A DNA stretch of 64,000 nt from JASBRS01 sp964496495 (GCA_964496495.1 CAZBZU010000002.1:1-64000); one strand, 5' to 3'; shown: positions 1 to 8,258, counted from the first letter of the stretch. Numbers and translations are program-made. The notes: generated from the letters alone by a model not told the origin.

Positions 1-603
1 GGGGCGGCCGCAGTAGCAGCAGCCATGCGCCCCGGAACCACGATCGACGAGGTCATCGCCCAGGCGCTCGACGCGGCGAGGTGGTACCGACGCGACGGGC
101 CGCGGTGGAGCCATACCATCGAGCAGTTCGAGTGGGCACGGTTCGAGGGACGGCCGAACGAGGAGCTCGTGAAGGCGGCCGTTGCCATCGCCCGTCGCGA
201 ACGCGACGTCTACTCGATGCGGGCCGACCTCTACGATGCCCTTCGCGTCAGCCCGGTGGGAAGCGAGGCCGGCCAGACGCTGGCGGTCGCCTTCGCAATG
301 CTGACGGCAACCGACGGCGACTACCTGGAGAGCGTGCTTGGGGCGGTCAACTACGGCCGCGACTGCGACTCGTACGCCGCCGTCACGGGTGCCATCGCTG
401 GCGCTCTGAACGGCATCGAGGTCGTGCCGGCCGAGCTCGTGGAAACGGTGGTCGACGCCAACCCGGCCGGTGACCTCGAGGCCGTAGCTCTTGGTCTGGC
501 CGGCGTTGCCATCCGCCTTCAGGCCTACCGCCGCACCGTCACCCAGTGTGTCGATGAGCTCCTGGCCGATGGTGCTGAGTCGCAGGAGGCTGCGGCGAAG
601 TGA
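1..603 (+). CDS. ADP-ribosylglycohydrolase family protein, C-terminal part (5' end outside window)
   Basis: The reading frame is open from base 1 with no stop before the first in-window ATG at 25, so the gene almost certainly begins upstream; about 200 residues are visible. The segment GRDCDSYAAVTGAIAGALNG matches the C-terminal metal-binding motif of the ADP-ribosylglycohydrolase (ARH/DraG) family, whose Asp residues bind Mg2+. Family members hydrolyse N- or O-linked ADP-ribose or related ribosyl bonds in the cytoplasm. The N-terminal metal ligands cannot be checked here. It is the first visible gene of a + strand operon that also holds a nucleoside phosphorylase and a nucleoside hydrolase. 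This suggests a small-molecule ribosyl substrate rather than a modified protein; that is inference. Confidence 0.8.
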   Translation, partial: GAAAVAAAMRPGTTIDEVIAQALDAARWYRRDGPRWSHTIEQFEWARFEGRPNEELVKAAVAIARRERDVYSMRADLYDALRVSPVGSEAGQTLAVAFAMLTATDGDYLESVLGAVNYGRDCDSYAAVTGAIAGALNGIEVVPAELVETVVDANPAGDLEAVALGLAGVAIRLQAYRRTVTQCVDELLADGAESQEAAAK

Positions 604-616
604 GAGGCGCTGCGCG

Positions 617-1357
617 GTGACACGGAACGAATGGATGGACGCGGTGGGCATCACCGAACAGGAAGTCCCCGATGCCGTCATCCTCGAAGGCTCGTGGTGG
701 CTGCGTGACCGCAACCACCTGCGACTGCCGATGCTCGCACCGACGCGAGAGCTTGCGTTTCCGGAGGTGCACCTCGGCACGTTCCACGGAAGGACCATCG
801 TCTATTCATGCGTCTATGGAGCCCCCCGAGCCGTGGAGCCTGCGCACGTCTTCGCCATGCTCGGGAAGCCCCTCCTGATCCAGATCGGTTCGTGCGGCGC
901 TCTGAACGGAAGGGTTCGCACCGGTGACATCGTCCTGCCTGAGACGGCCGCCATCGGCGAGGGTGCGTCGCAGTACTACCTACCTGGCCGCACCGTTGCG
1001 CGCGCGGACGCCAGGCTCTTGGCTGCCGCACGTGACGCTTTCACTAGACGGGAATTCACGGTCCACGTGGGGCCGCACCTTACGACCTCCGCGCTCTTCG
1101 CCCAGTCGAGTGAGGCCATCCAACGATGGAGCGACCAGGGCTACCTTGGCGTCGATATGGAGAGCTCAGCGGTGTTCACCGTCGCGCAGCGCTACGGGTT
1201 GCGAGCCGTCTCCCTGTTGTTCGCCTGGGACGAACTCCTCAGCGGTCGGTCCTTCCTCGACCCCTACACAGAGGCAGAGAAGGCGCGTCAAGAGGCTTCG
1301 AATCTGGCGATCTTCGACGTTGCCCTGGAGTTGCTCGAGCTGGAGGACCATCCATGA
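617..1357 (+). CDS. Nucleoside phosphorylase superfamily protein (uridine/purine phosphorylase-like)
   Basis: A protein of about 246 residues with the PNP/UDP phosphorylase fold signatures: a glycine-rich IGSCGALNGRVRTGDIVLP stretch near the phosphate site and VDMESSAVF, the usual Met-Glu ribose-binding motif. The family cleaves N-ribosyl bonds with phosphate to give a base and a sugar 1-phosphate. I place the start at GTG 617, which has a GAGAGG-like ribosome site just upstream; ATG 635 is the alternative. A longer reading frame from 491 runs into the previous gene and its extra residues are not family-like. The stop overlaps the next start codon (ATGA), so the two are probably translationally coupled. 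Base specificity cannot be told from sequence. Confidence 0.85.
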   Translation: MTRNEWMDAVGITEQEVPDAVILEGSWWLRDRNHLRLPMLAPTRELAFPEVHLGTFHGRTIVYSCVYGAPRAVEPAHVFAMLGKPLLIQIGSCGALNGRVRTGDIVLPETAAIGEGASQYYLPGRTVARADARLLAAARDAFTRREFTVHVGPHLTTSALFAQSSEAIQRWSDQGYLGVDMESSAVFTVAQRYGLRAVSLLFAWDELLSGRSFLDPYTEAEKARQEASNLAIFDVALELLELEDHP

Positions 1358-2190
1358 AGCATGGAGTGCATATCGCCCTGTGGATGAGGCGGTGGGATGA
1401 AGACGTCGTGCCGCACATCCACACCGCCGACGGGCTGGGATTCGACGGCGTGGAGCTCTCGCTGCTGGGCACGAGCCCCGCGGAGACCCGCCGGATTCGC
1501 GAGGCGTTGGATGCCACCGGCCTCGAGGTCACCTGCACGACTGGTTTGAATGCCTCCCAAGACATCACCAGCGAAGACCCGGGAGTCCGGGCGCAAGGCG
1601 AGCGGGCCCTGCGCCATGCGATCGAGGTCTCTGCCGGCCTCGGGGCCGAGCTCCTGTCGGGGGTGGTCTATGCACCCTGGGGCCAGACCCTCCAGGAGAA
1701 ACGAGAAGAGCGTTGGGGTCGGGCTGTCGAAGCCCTTCAGGATGCCGGCGAGGCGGCACGAACTCTGGGTGTGCGGCTCGGCATCGAGGCGATCAATCGC
1801 TACGAGACCGATCTCGTCAACACCGCGGCACAAGCCTGCGCCATGGCCCGCGACGTTGGTATGACGAACGTGGGTGTCCTCTTGGATACCTACCACATGG
1901 GCATCGAAGAGAAGGACGTCGGCAAGGCCATTCGGGAGTGCGGGGAGAAGCTCATGCACCTCCACGTGGTGGAAAACGATCGCGGGGTGCCGGGAAGCGG
2001 ACACCTGCCCTGGAAATCCATTCGCGCGACCTTGCGGGACATCGGATACCAGGGTTGGGCCACGCTCGAGATGTTCGTGCAGGCACGACAGGTCGTCAGC
2101 CCCGACCTGTTCGTGTGGCGTACCATCGAACCCGACCCGACCCAAGCCGCACGTCTAGGCCATGCCTTCCTCGATGAGGAGTTCGCATGA
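1354..2190 (+). CDS. Sugar isomerase/epimerase, D-psicose/D-tagatose 3-epimerase-like
   Basis: A 278-residue xylose-isomerase-like TIM barrel. The four metal ligands expected of ketose 3-epimerases are in order: Glu in GIEAINRYE, Asp in VLLDTYHM, His in HLHVVEND and Glu in ATLEMF. The segment around NDRGVPGSGHLPW closely resembles the substrate-binding loop of D-psicose/D-tagatose 3-epimerases. Such enzymes invert C3 of ketohexoses or ketopentoses. It starts at ATG 1354, overlapping the previous stop by four bases, and its own stop overlaps dhaL. Placed directly before a ketose kinase pair, it probably makes the ketose that DhaKL phosphorylates. The exact sugar is unknown; tetrulose and pentulose substrates are also possible. 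Confidence 0.85.
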   Translation: MKHGVHIALWMRRWDEDVVPHIHTADGLGFDGVELSLLGTSPAETRRIREALDATGLEVTCTTGLNASQDITSEDPGVRAQGERALRHAIEVSAGLGAELLSGVVYAPWGQTLQEKREERWGRAVEALQDAGEAARTLGVRLGIEAINRYETDLVNTAAQACAMARDVGMTNVGVLLDTYHMGIEEKDVGKAIRECGEKLMHLHVVENDRGVPGSGHLPWKSIRATLRDIGYQGWATLEMFVQARQVVSPDLFVWRTIEPDPTQAARLGHAFLDEEFA

Positions 2191-2819
2191 CGGCTATCGA
2201 TCCCAAGGTGTGGTTCTCAGAGCTCGCCAGAGCATTCGAGGCAGAGCGCGATCACCTGGGGGAACTGGATGCCAAGGTCGGCGACGGTGACCACGGCGCA
2301 AGCATGGCGCGTGGCTTCGCCAAGGCGCAGGAGGCGGCAGCTGCTTCGAGGGAAGCCCCGGGGCCGGTGCTCACGGTCGCGGGCCAGGCGTTTATGAAGG
2401 GCGTTGGAGGAGCCTCCGGACCCTTGTTTGCGACGCTGTTCCTCGAGCTTGGGAAGAGCGCAACCGAACGAGGAGCGCTCGACCTTGCGGCGATACGCGA
2501 TGGGTCTCGACACGCCTCCCAGCGCATCCAACGCTTGGGTCGCTGCAACCCCGGCGACAAGACCATGCTGGATGCGCTCGTCCCCGCGTCCGATGCGATC
2601 GCCCAGGCGTTGGACCAGAGGCTGACGCTTGCACAAGCCGTCGAACAGGCCGCGAGCGCGGCTCAGGACGGAGCAGATGCCACCAAGACGATGACAGCCA
2701 GAAAGGGTCGAGCCCGGTTCATCGAGGGCCAAGGCGTCGGGCAGCCCGATCCGGGAGCTGTCTCCATGTCCCTCGTGTTTCGTGCGCTTGCGATGGTCGC
2801 AGCAGGGAAGGACGCATGA
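2187..2819 (+). CDS. dhaL: DhaL-type subunit of a dihydroxyacetone/ketose kinase
   Basis: A 210-residue DhaL-family protein, the nucleotide-binding half of dihydroxyacetone-type kinases. The motif LDAKVGDGDHGASMARGF carries the Asp residues that bind Mg-ATP or Mg-ADP, and further family-like glycine-rich segments follow (GGASGPLFATLF and GDKTMLDAL). It partners the DhaK-type protein encoded immediately downstream, with start and stop overlapping on both sides. No DhaM (PTS phosphodonor) gene is in the window, so direct ATP use is more likely than PTS-driven phosphorylation. The order L before K and the neighbours argue for a specialised ketose such as erythrulose or another tetrulose/pentulose rather than simple glycerol dissimilation; this is inference. 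Confidence 0.9.
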   Translation: MTAIDPKVWFSELARAFEAERDHLGELDAKVGDGDHGASMARGFAKAQEAAAASREAPGPVLTVAGQAFMKGVGGASGPLFATLFLELGKSATERGALDLAAIRDGSRHASQRIQRLGRCNPGDKTMLDALVPASDAIAQALDQRLTLAQAVEQAASAAQDGADATKTMTARKGRARFIEGQGVGQPDPGAVSMSLVFRALAMVAAGKDA

Positions 2820-3811
2820 CCAAGATCGTCAATAGCCCAGAGCGGATCGTCGACGAGATGCTCGACGGCTACGTGGCCGCCTACGGCGACTACGTTGCGA
2901 GAGCCGCGAATCCACGCGTGATCGTTCGCGCGACTCCCAAGGAACGAGGGAAGGTCGGCATGGTTATCGGGAACGGATCCGGGCACGAACCCATCGCGAT
3001 GGGATGGGTCGGCCACGGCATGCTCGATGCCAACGCCGTAGGCGATGTGTTCACGGCGCCGTCTCCGGACGTGACTCTCGATGGAATCCGCGCAGCCGAC
3101 CGTGGAGCTGGCGTCTTGCTGCTGGTATCTCAGCACGCCGGCGACGTCATCAATGCCGAGATCGCGGTCGATCTCGCCACCGAGGAAGGACTGGTGGTGG
3201 AGCCGCTATTCATGTACGACGACATCGCGTCCGCACCGAAGGGCCAGGAAGACGAACGCCGCGGTGGGCCAGGGACGATGTTCGTCTACAAGCTCGTCGG
3301 CGCACGTGCGGAGGAAGGGGCCGCTCTCGACGAGCTCAAGGCCCTCGGTGAACGTGTTCGCGACGCCACCCGCACCCTCAGCGCCGCAGTGAAGGCGGGG
3401 ACGTCCCCGATCTCTGGCCAACCCACCTTCGAGCTTCCCGAGAACGAGATCTTCCTTGGCATGGGCGTGCACGGCGAAGCGGGCTTCCGCCGAATTGGCT
3501 CGGCCCCGGCCGACGATATCGTCGACGCGATGCTCGAGGGGATCCTCGAGGACATGCCGTTCGGCCGCGGCGACGAGGTACTGACCTTCGTCAACGGAGC
3601 TGGGGGCACCACGCTCATGGAGCTCCTGATCATCGAGCGCAGGCTCGCGCATGTGCTGGAGGCTCGAGGCATGCGCAGCCACCGGCCCCTGGTCGGCGAG
3701 TACGTCACGACGCAAGAGATGGCCGGCTTCTCCATCTCTCTGTGTCGAGCAGAGGCAGAGTTCAAGCGGCTGTGGGATGCCCCGGCCCGCGTGCCGTTCT
3801 TTCACCGCTAG
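2816..3811 (+). CDS. dhaK: DhaK-type substrate-binding subunit of a dihydroxyacetone/ketose kinase
   Basis: A 331-residue DhaK protein. GNGSGHEP near residue 60 and GMGVHGEAG near residue 220 are both present; the second holds the histidine that binds the ketone covalently as a hemiaminal. It delivers the ketose to DhaL, which supplies the phosphoryl group. The length is normal for a stand-alone DhaK. The ATG overlaps the dhaL stop (ATGA). The genes downstream encode a ThDP-dependent E1 pair, an unusual partner for dihydroxyacetone kinase. The product, a ketose phosphate, would be a chemically reasonable substrate for ThDP-dependent cleavage next to the carbonyl, but no activity can be proven from sequence. 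Confidence 0.92.
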   Translation: MTKIVNSPERIVDEMLDGYVAAYGDYVARAANPRVIVRATPKERGKVGMVIGNGSGHEPIAMGWVGHGMLDANAVGDVFTAPSPDVTLDGIRAADRGAGVLLLVSQHAGDVINAEIAVDLATEEGLVVEPLFMYDDIASAPKGQEDERRGGPGTMFVYKLVGARAEEGAALDELKALGERVRDATRTLSAAVKAGTSPISGQPTFELPENEIFLGMGVHGEAGFRRIGSAPADDIVDAMLEGILEDMPFGRGDEVLTFVNGAGGTTLMELLIIERRLAHVLEARGMRSHRPLVGEYVTTQEMAGFSISLCRAEAEFKRLWDAPARVPFFHR

Positions 3812-3832
3812 CCCACTCGAGGAGGAGAGAGC

Positions 3833-4798
3833 GTGGATACCGAGCAACTTGCGTGGATGTACCGCACCATGCGGCGCATTCGCATCTTCGACATGCGCGT
3901 CAAGGATCTCAGCGAAGCCAAGGCCATCCCTGGCTACGCGCACACGTACCACGGCTCCGAAGCCATCGCGACGGGCGTGATGGCCGCCCTGCAACCTTCC
4001 GACTGGATCGCCTCCACCTACCGCTCGCACGGTCACGCGATCGCAAAAGGCGTGGCTCTCGACGGAATGGCCGCAGAACTCTACGGTCGCGTCACCGGGG
4101 TCTGCAAGGGCAAGGGCGGCAGCATGCACATCAGCGACTTCGACAAGGGCATGCTGGGAGCCTTCGGAATCGTTGCGGCCGGCATCCCCGTCGCCGTTGG
4201 TGCCGCACTGTCAGCCAAGCTTCGCGGATCGACCGAGGTGGCGGTGGCGTTCTTCGGCGATGGCGCGGTCCACCAGGGCGTCTTCCACGAGGGCGCGGGT
4301 CTCGCCAGCCTCTGGAAGGCTCCCGTCATCCTGGTGTGCGAGAACAACGGCTACGCGGAGGCCACCGCCACGGACTACCACCTCAACACGGAAACCGTTG
4401 CGGAGATGGCTTGCGCGTACAACATGCCGTCCGAGCGAGCCGACGGCATGGATGTGATCACCGTCTACGAGACGGCAAAGGGGGCCATCGACCGGGCACG
4501 TGCGGGCGGCGGCCCCACGCTGCTGGAGTTCATCTCCTACCGCTTCTCCGGTCAATTCGAGGGCGATCCGGGGGGCTACCAGCCGCCGGAAGAGATCGAG
4601 TACTGGCGTCAGCGCGACCCGCTCAAGGTGTTCGAAGCAGCGGCGAGCGACCGCGGTCTCGACCCCCAGCAACTCTCGGGCATCCGCGCTCAGGTCGAAG
4701 CCGAGGTGGATGCCGCCTTCGCTGCCGCCGAGCAGGCCCCCTATCCAGAACCCCGCGAGACACTCGACGACGTCTACGTCGACTACGGGCAGGAGTGA
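3833..4798 (+). CDS. ThDP-dependent dehydrogenase E1 component, alpha subunit
   Basis: A 321-residue PDH/acetoin-dehydrogenase-type E1 alpha subunit. The thiamine-diphosphate signature begins with GDG at about residues 142-144 and ends with NN at 171-172. The segment YHGSEAIATGVMAAL and the glycine-rich KGKGGSMH loop are typical of 2-oxo acid and acetoin dehydrogenase E1 alpha chains. The GTG start at 3833 is preceded by a strong GGAGGAG site at 3821-3827. The beta subunit follows after two bases. No lipoyl E2 or E3 gene lies in the operon, which is odd for this family. Either the E2/E3 are encoded elsewhere or the complex acts alone, for example in a transketolase- or lyase-like reaction. 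Confidence 0.88.
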   Translation: MDTEQLAWMYRTMRRIRIFDMRVKDLSEAKAIPGYAHTYHGSEAIATGVMAALQPSDWIASTYRSHGHAIAKGVALDGMAAELYGRVTGVCKGKGGSMHISDFDKGMLGAFGIVAAGIPVAVGAALSAKLRGSTEVAVAFFGDGAVHQGVFHEGAGLASLWKAPVILVCENNGYAEATATDYHLNTETVAEMACAYNMPSERADGMDVITVYETAKGAIDRARAGGGPTLLEFISYRFSGQFEGDPGGYQPPEEIEYWRQRDPLKVFEAAASDRGLDPQQLSGIRAQVEAEVDAAFAAAEQAPYPEPRETLDDVYVDYGQE

Positions 4799-4800
4799 GC

Positions 4801-5817
4801 ATGCGAACGTTGACGATGAAGGATGCCATCAACGAGGCGCTCACCCAAGCCATGGCTGCCGACCCAACCGTGATCATGATGGGGGAGGACATCGCCGGTG
4901 GCGCCGGGCGGGACCACCATCCTGGTGCCATGGATGCCTGGGGCGGACCGTTCGGCGTGACGAAGGGTCTGGCCACGCGCTTCGGGCGCGACCGCGTAAG
5001 GGACACGACCATCGCCGAGGCCGGCTTCTTCGGGGCCGCGGTCGGTGCCGCGATGACCGGTCTTCGGCCCATCGTCGAGCTGATGTACGTCGACTTCGCT
5101 GGTGTCTCGTACGACCAGATGATCAATCAGGCCGCCAAGATGCGCTACATGTTCGGCGGCAAGCAGCGCGTCCCCATGGTCATGCGAACGGTGGTAGGGG
5201 CCGGCTTCCGTGCCGCCGCCGAGCACTCCCAGACGCTGTACTCGATCTTCACCCACATCCCAGGGCTCAAGACCGTCGCGCCCTCGACGCCCGCCGACGC
5301 CAAGGGGCTACTGCTCGCCGCCATCCAGGACGACGACCCCGTGGTGTTCTTCGAACACAAGCGCCTCTACATGACGACGGGTGACGTCAGTGAAGCTGCG
5401 ACTCCCGTCCCGCTGGGGAAGGCCAGCGTCCGCAGGAAAGGTTCGGATCTCACCATCGTTGCGGTCCAGCGCATGGTGAGCTTCGCGTTGGAAGCGGCCG
5501 ACACCCTGGCAATCGAGGGCATCGAGGTCGAGATCGTCGACCCTCGCACCTATTCGCCGCTGGACGAACGAACGATCCTGGAGTCGCTGCACCGCACCGG
5601 CCGGCTGCTCGTGGTGGACGAGTCCTATCCGCGTTGCGGACTGGCAGTGGACATTGCGGCCCTCGCCGCGGACAAGGCCTTCAAAGACCTGAGGGCACCC
5701 GTCAAGACGCTTACCGCGCCCCACACGCCCGTGCCCTTCAGTCCGCCCCTCGAGGACTTCTACCTTCCGCTGCCGCCGAAGATCGCTGCTGCTGCGAAGG
5801 AGCTCGTCGCCTACTAG
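4801..5817 (+). CDS. ThDP-dependent dehydrogenase E1 component, beta subunit
   Basis: A 338-residue E1 beta subunit (transketolase pyrimidine domain plus C-terminal domain). It starts with MRTLTMKDAINEALTQAM. MMGEDIAGGAG and IAEAGFFGAAVGAAMTG carry the conserved Glu that activates thiamine diphosphate in this family. The C-terminal domain includes IEVEIVDPRTYSPLD, typical of PDH and acetoin E1 beta chains. The frame is open far upstream inside the alpha gene, but ATG 4801 gives the family-standard N terminus. It forms an alpha2beta2 tetramer with the preceding gene product. The next gene is a nucleoside hydrolase, not E2, so the pair is an orphan within this cluster. Confidence 0.88.
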   Translation: MRTLTMKDAINEALTQAMAADPTVIMMGEDIAGGAGRDHHPGAMDAWGGPFGVTKGLATRFGRDRVRDTTIAEAGFFGAAVGAAMTGLRPIVELMYVDFAGVSYDQMINQAAKMRYMFGGKQRVPMVMRTVVGAGFRAAAEHSQTLYSIFTHIPGLKTVAPSTPADAKGLLLAAIQDDDPVVFFEHKRLYMTTGDVSEAATPVPLGKASVRRKGSDLTIVAVQRMVSFALEAADTLAIEGIEVEIVDPRTYSPLDERTILESLHRTGRLLVVDESYPRCGLAVDIAALAADKAFKDLRAPVKTLTAPHTPVPFSPPLEDFYLPLPPKIAAAAKELVAY

Positions 5818-5866
5818 AGCGCGGTACACCCGCTGGGGGTCGAGAGCTCAATCGAGGAGGCATCCC

Positions 5867-6949
5867 ATGGCCACGCCATTTCCGCAGCTGAGCCCAGAGC
5901 GTCGTAGAGCCCTGCTCCAACCGCCAGCCGGCCGGGTCCGCATTGTCGTAGACACGGACGCCGCCAACGAGATCGACGACCAGTTTGCCTTGGCGTGGGC
6001 GCTCCTGTCACGCGATGCGTTCGAGATCGAGGGCCTGTATGCTGCCCCGTTCTCCTTCGGCATCTATCTCCCGGACCTCATCGAGGCTCGGGAGAAGCGC
6101 CGGAGCGACTCACCGATGTCGGACCGTGCGGCGGCGGTGACCTCCTGGCTCGACAACCTCCACGCCGCCGGCAAGGAGCCGGAGGACGTTTGGTTCACGA
6201 CCCCCGCCGAAGGAATGGAGGCGAGCTTCCAGGAGATCCTCAAGGTCGGTCGACTCATGGGCGCTTCCACCGACGACATCACGTTCCGGGGCTCTACCCG
6301 GTACCTGGAGCTCACGGGCGATCCGGTGGAAAGCCCAGCCGCCCGACACCTCGTCGAACGCGCCATGGCATCCGATGAGCCTCTCTACGTGGTGGCGATC
6401 GGAAGCCCCACCAACGTTGCCTCAGCACTCCTGATGGAACCCGGGATCGTCGACCGGCTGGTCGTGACCTGGACGGCCGGATATCCCACACGATCCCCAC
6501 TCTTCAATCACTCGTTCAACCTAGAGCAGGACATCCGTGCTTCCCAGATCCTGTTCGAGAGCGGCGTGCCATTGGTCTACCTCCCCGGCTACTACCTAGG
6601 TGCACAACTTCGGCTCTCGCTTCCGGAGATGGAGGCATGGGTCAGGGGCCAAGGCGCCATCGGGGACTACCTCTATGAGCTCTACACGCACAATCCCATC
6701 CATCAGCAGCGCGCCATCGTTGGTCACTTCGCCCGTACGTGGGTGATTTGGGACCTCATCAACTTCGCCTGGCTGATGAATAGCAACTGGGTTCCCTCCA
6801 GGCTATTGCCAGCGCCCCGCCTCGGAACGGACCAGTACTGGCAGCTCGAGAATGCTCCGAGCCACATCATCCGGGAGGCTGTAGAGATCGATCGCGACGG
6901 CATCTTCAGAGACTTCCTCGGGAAGCTCGCCGCCCGCTCGAAGACGTAA
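5867..6949 (+). CDS. Inosine/uridine-preferring nucleoside hydrolase family protein
   Basis: A 360-residue nucleoside hydrolase-like protein. Residues 29-38 read DTDAANEIDD, a variant of the Ca2+-binding aspartate cluster that defines the family. The changed middle of the motif is seen in a diverged branch. Members hydrolyse N-ribosyl bonds of nucleosides to base plus free ribose. A strong GAGGAGG site at 5854-5860 precedes ATG 5867. It is the last gene of the operon that began left of the window and would release the free sugar that feeds the epimerase and kinase. Substrate is unknown; the divergent metal motif and the neighbours suggest an unusual nucleoside. Confidence 0.85.
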   Translation: MATPFPQLSPERRRALLQPPAGRVRIVVDTDAANEIDDQFALAWALLSRDAFEIEGLYAAPFSFGIYLPDLIEAREKRRSDSPMSDRAAAVTSWLDNLHAAGKEPEDVWFTTPAEGMEASFQEILKVGRLMGASTDDITFRGSTRYLELTGDPVESPAARHLVERAMASDEPLYVVAIGSPTNVASALLMEPGIVDRLVVTWTAGYPTRSPLFNHSFNLEQDIRASQILFESGVPLVYLPGYYLGAQLRLSLPEMEAWVRGQGAIGDYLYELYTHNPIHQQRAIVGHFARTWVIWDLINFAWLMNSNWVPSRLLPAPRLGTDQYWQLENAPSHIIREAVEIDRDGIFRDFLGKLAARSKT

Positions 6950-7123
6950 CCACCGCGATAGCGAACCTCATCGAAGGAGCAAGCTAGACGGGCCGGTCGC
7001 TTGCCGAACTCCAGGCGCTGTGCTCACAGCAGTCATCGGTGCAGAGACCGCTTGAACTCCACCTGCATGTCGCACGGCGTCCCGGCGTCTCGTGCCTCGC
7101 CGCGTTCTTGTCCCAGCCTCGGG

Positions 7124-7301
7124 TGTCAACGCCGGTTGAAAAGTGACCCATTCGCCGGTTGAGAAGTGACCCACCCCGGCTTCATGGGTGTTGCTCGTTC
7201 TGGGTGCGGATGAGTCCGCTCTTGCGTCTCTCTCTCAGGCGGTAGCTCTCCCCTCGGATGCTGAGCACGTGGCTGTGGTGGAGCAGGCGGTCGATCGAGC
7301 T
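7124..7301 (-). mobile_element. Remnant of an IS21-family element (right end plus 3' end of istB)
   Basis: On the - strand, about 39 codons ending at 7182 encode DRLLHHSHVLSIRGESYRLR and more, the conserved C terminus of IstB, the ATPase helper of IS21-family transposases. Immediately beyond the stop lie two copies of cgccggttgaRaagtgaccca, at 7130-7150 and 7153-7173, spaced 23 bp, followed by tgtcaac at 7124-7130. This is the multiple-repeat terminal structure usual for IS21 elements. The rest of istB, all of istA and the other end are absent, so the element is dead. It marks the boundary between two catabolic clusters. Bases 6950-7123 show no recognisable gene. Confidence 0.75.
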
Positions 7302-7383
7302 GCGTGACGGTGTCGAACGCGGGCCAGGCGTCCCACAGTTGTACACCGAACGGCAAGACGATCTCGGTGTCAGGCAAGGCAAC

Positions 7384-7484
7384 GCGTGAGCTCACGCCCG
7401 GTCCGCGCGACGTGAGTACAACGATCATAAACACGCGGATACAGTCATAATCGGTCACATCGTTCTGCTCCCCTGGGAGGGTGC
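7384..7484 (+). promoter_or_regulatory. Control region of the DeoR-regulated cluster
   Basis: The region contains a perfect 14-bp palindrome gcgtgagctcacgc at 7384-7397 and an AT-rich segment with two TCATAA copies at 7425-7430 and 7445-7450, exactly 20 bp apart. A GGGAGG ribosome site precedes ATG 7485. DeoR-family regulators commonly autoregulate from repeated sites next to their promoter, so one or both elements may be operators. No canonical TTGACA box was seen, so the promoter position is uncertain. Confidence 0.45.
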
Positions 7485-8243
7485 ATGGATCTTCGGCCGG
7501 CGCGGCTCCACCAGATCGTCGATCTGCTGAGCGCCCATGGTGGCGTGAGGACGCGAGACCTCGCCAGCGAGCTCGGGGTCTCGTTGGCGACGGCACGTCG
7601 CGACTTGAGAGACCTGGCGGCGCGTGGGCTGATCAACCGGACGCACGGCGGCGCGGTAGCGCTGGCGGCGAGCAGCGATAGCGAGGCGCCGCACGCGGTC
7701 AAGGCGAGAAGGATGCGACCCGAGAAGCAGAGGATCGCGGCGTTCGCCGCATCGCAGATCGCGGACGGCAGCACGATCGTCCTCGACTCCGGGACGACGG
7801 CTCTGGCGCTTGCCGAACAGCTCGTCGGGCGGCCGATCACGGTGATCGCCCTGGACCTCCCTTGTGCGGCGGTCCTGTCCGCGGAGGAAGGCGTCGTCGT
7901 CTGGTGCCCGGGAGGCAGGGTCCGCAACGGCCTCTACAGCCTCGTCGGACCTTGGATCGAGGACATCTTGCGGACGCTCGCCGTCGACACGTTCTTCATG
8001 ACGGCCGACGCGGTCGATGCGTCGGGCGTGTCCAACAGCACCGTGGAGGAGGCGAAGATCAAGCAGCTTGCCATGCAGGCCGCACGTCAGACCGTACTGC
8101 TCACGGACAGCACGAAGTTCGGCCGGCCCGCGTTCGCGCGGGTCTGCCAGCTCACGGAGATCACGGCGCTCGTCACGGACCGAGCAGGGCGCACGTTGGT
8201 GCCGGAGTTGAAGGCGGACGAGCTTCGGGTTGAGTTCGTGTAG
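7485..8243 (+). CDS. DeoR/GlpR-family transcriptional regulator
   Basis: A 252-residue DeoR-family repressor. Residues 6-55 form the winged helix-turn-helix with the family signature around VSLATARRDLRDLAARGLINRTHGGA. The rest is the sugar-phosphate-sensing DeoRC domain: DSGTTALALAEQL is the phosphate-binding loop and FMTADAVDASGVSNST is a conserved DeoRC motif. The family responds to phosphorylated sugars. The gene heads a + strand cluster running to 17267 that includes an FGGY kinase, whose product is a plausible inducer. It sits just right of the dead IS21 fragment. Confidence 0.92.
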   Translation: MDLRPARLHQIVDLLSAHGGVRTRDLASELGVSLATARRDLRDLAARGLINRTHGGAVALAASSDSEAPHAVKARRMRPEKQRIAAFAASQIADGSTIVLDSGTTALALAEQLVGRPITVIALDLPCAAVLSAEEGVVVWCPGGRVRNGLYSLVGPWIEDILRTLAVDTFFMTADAVDASGVSNSTVEEAKIKQLAMQAARQTVLLTDSTKFGRPAFARVCQLTEITALVTDRAGRTLVPELKADELRVEFV

Positions 8244-8258
8244 AGGTGGGAGGTTGCG

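Noticed and set aside
3742..4800. Long open frame upstream of and in phase with the E1 beta gene
   Set aside because: It overlaps the E1 alpha gene in another frame; the Arg/Gly/His-rich translation is a GC-codon shadow.
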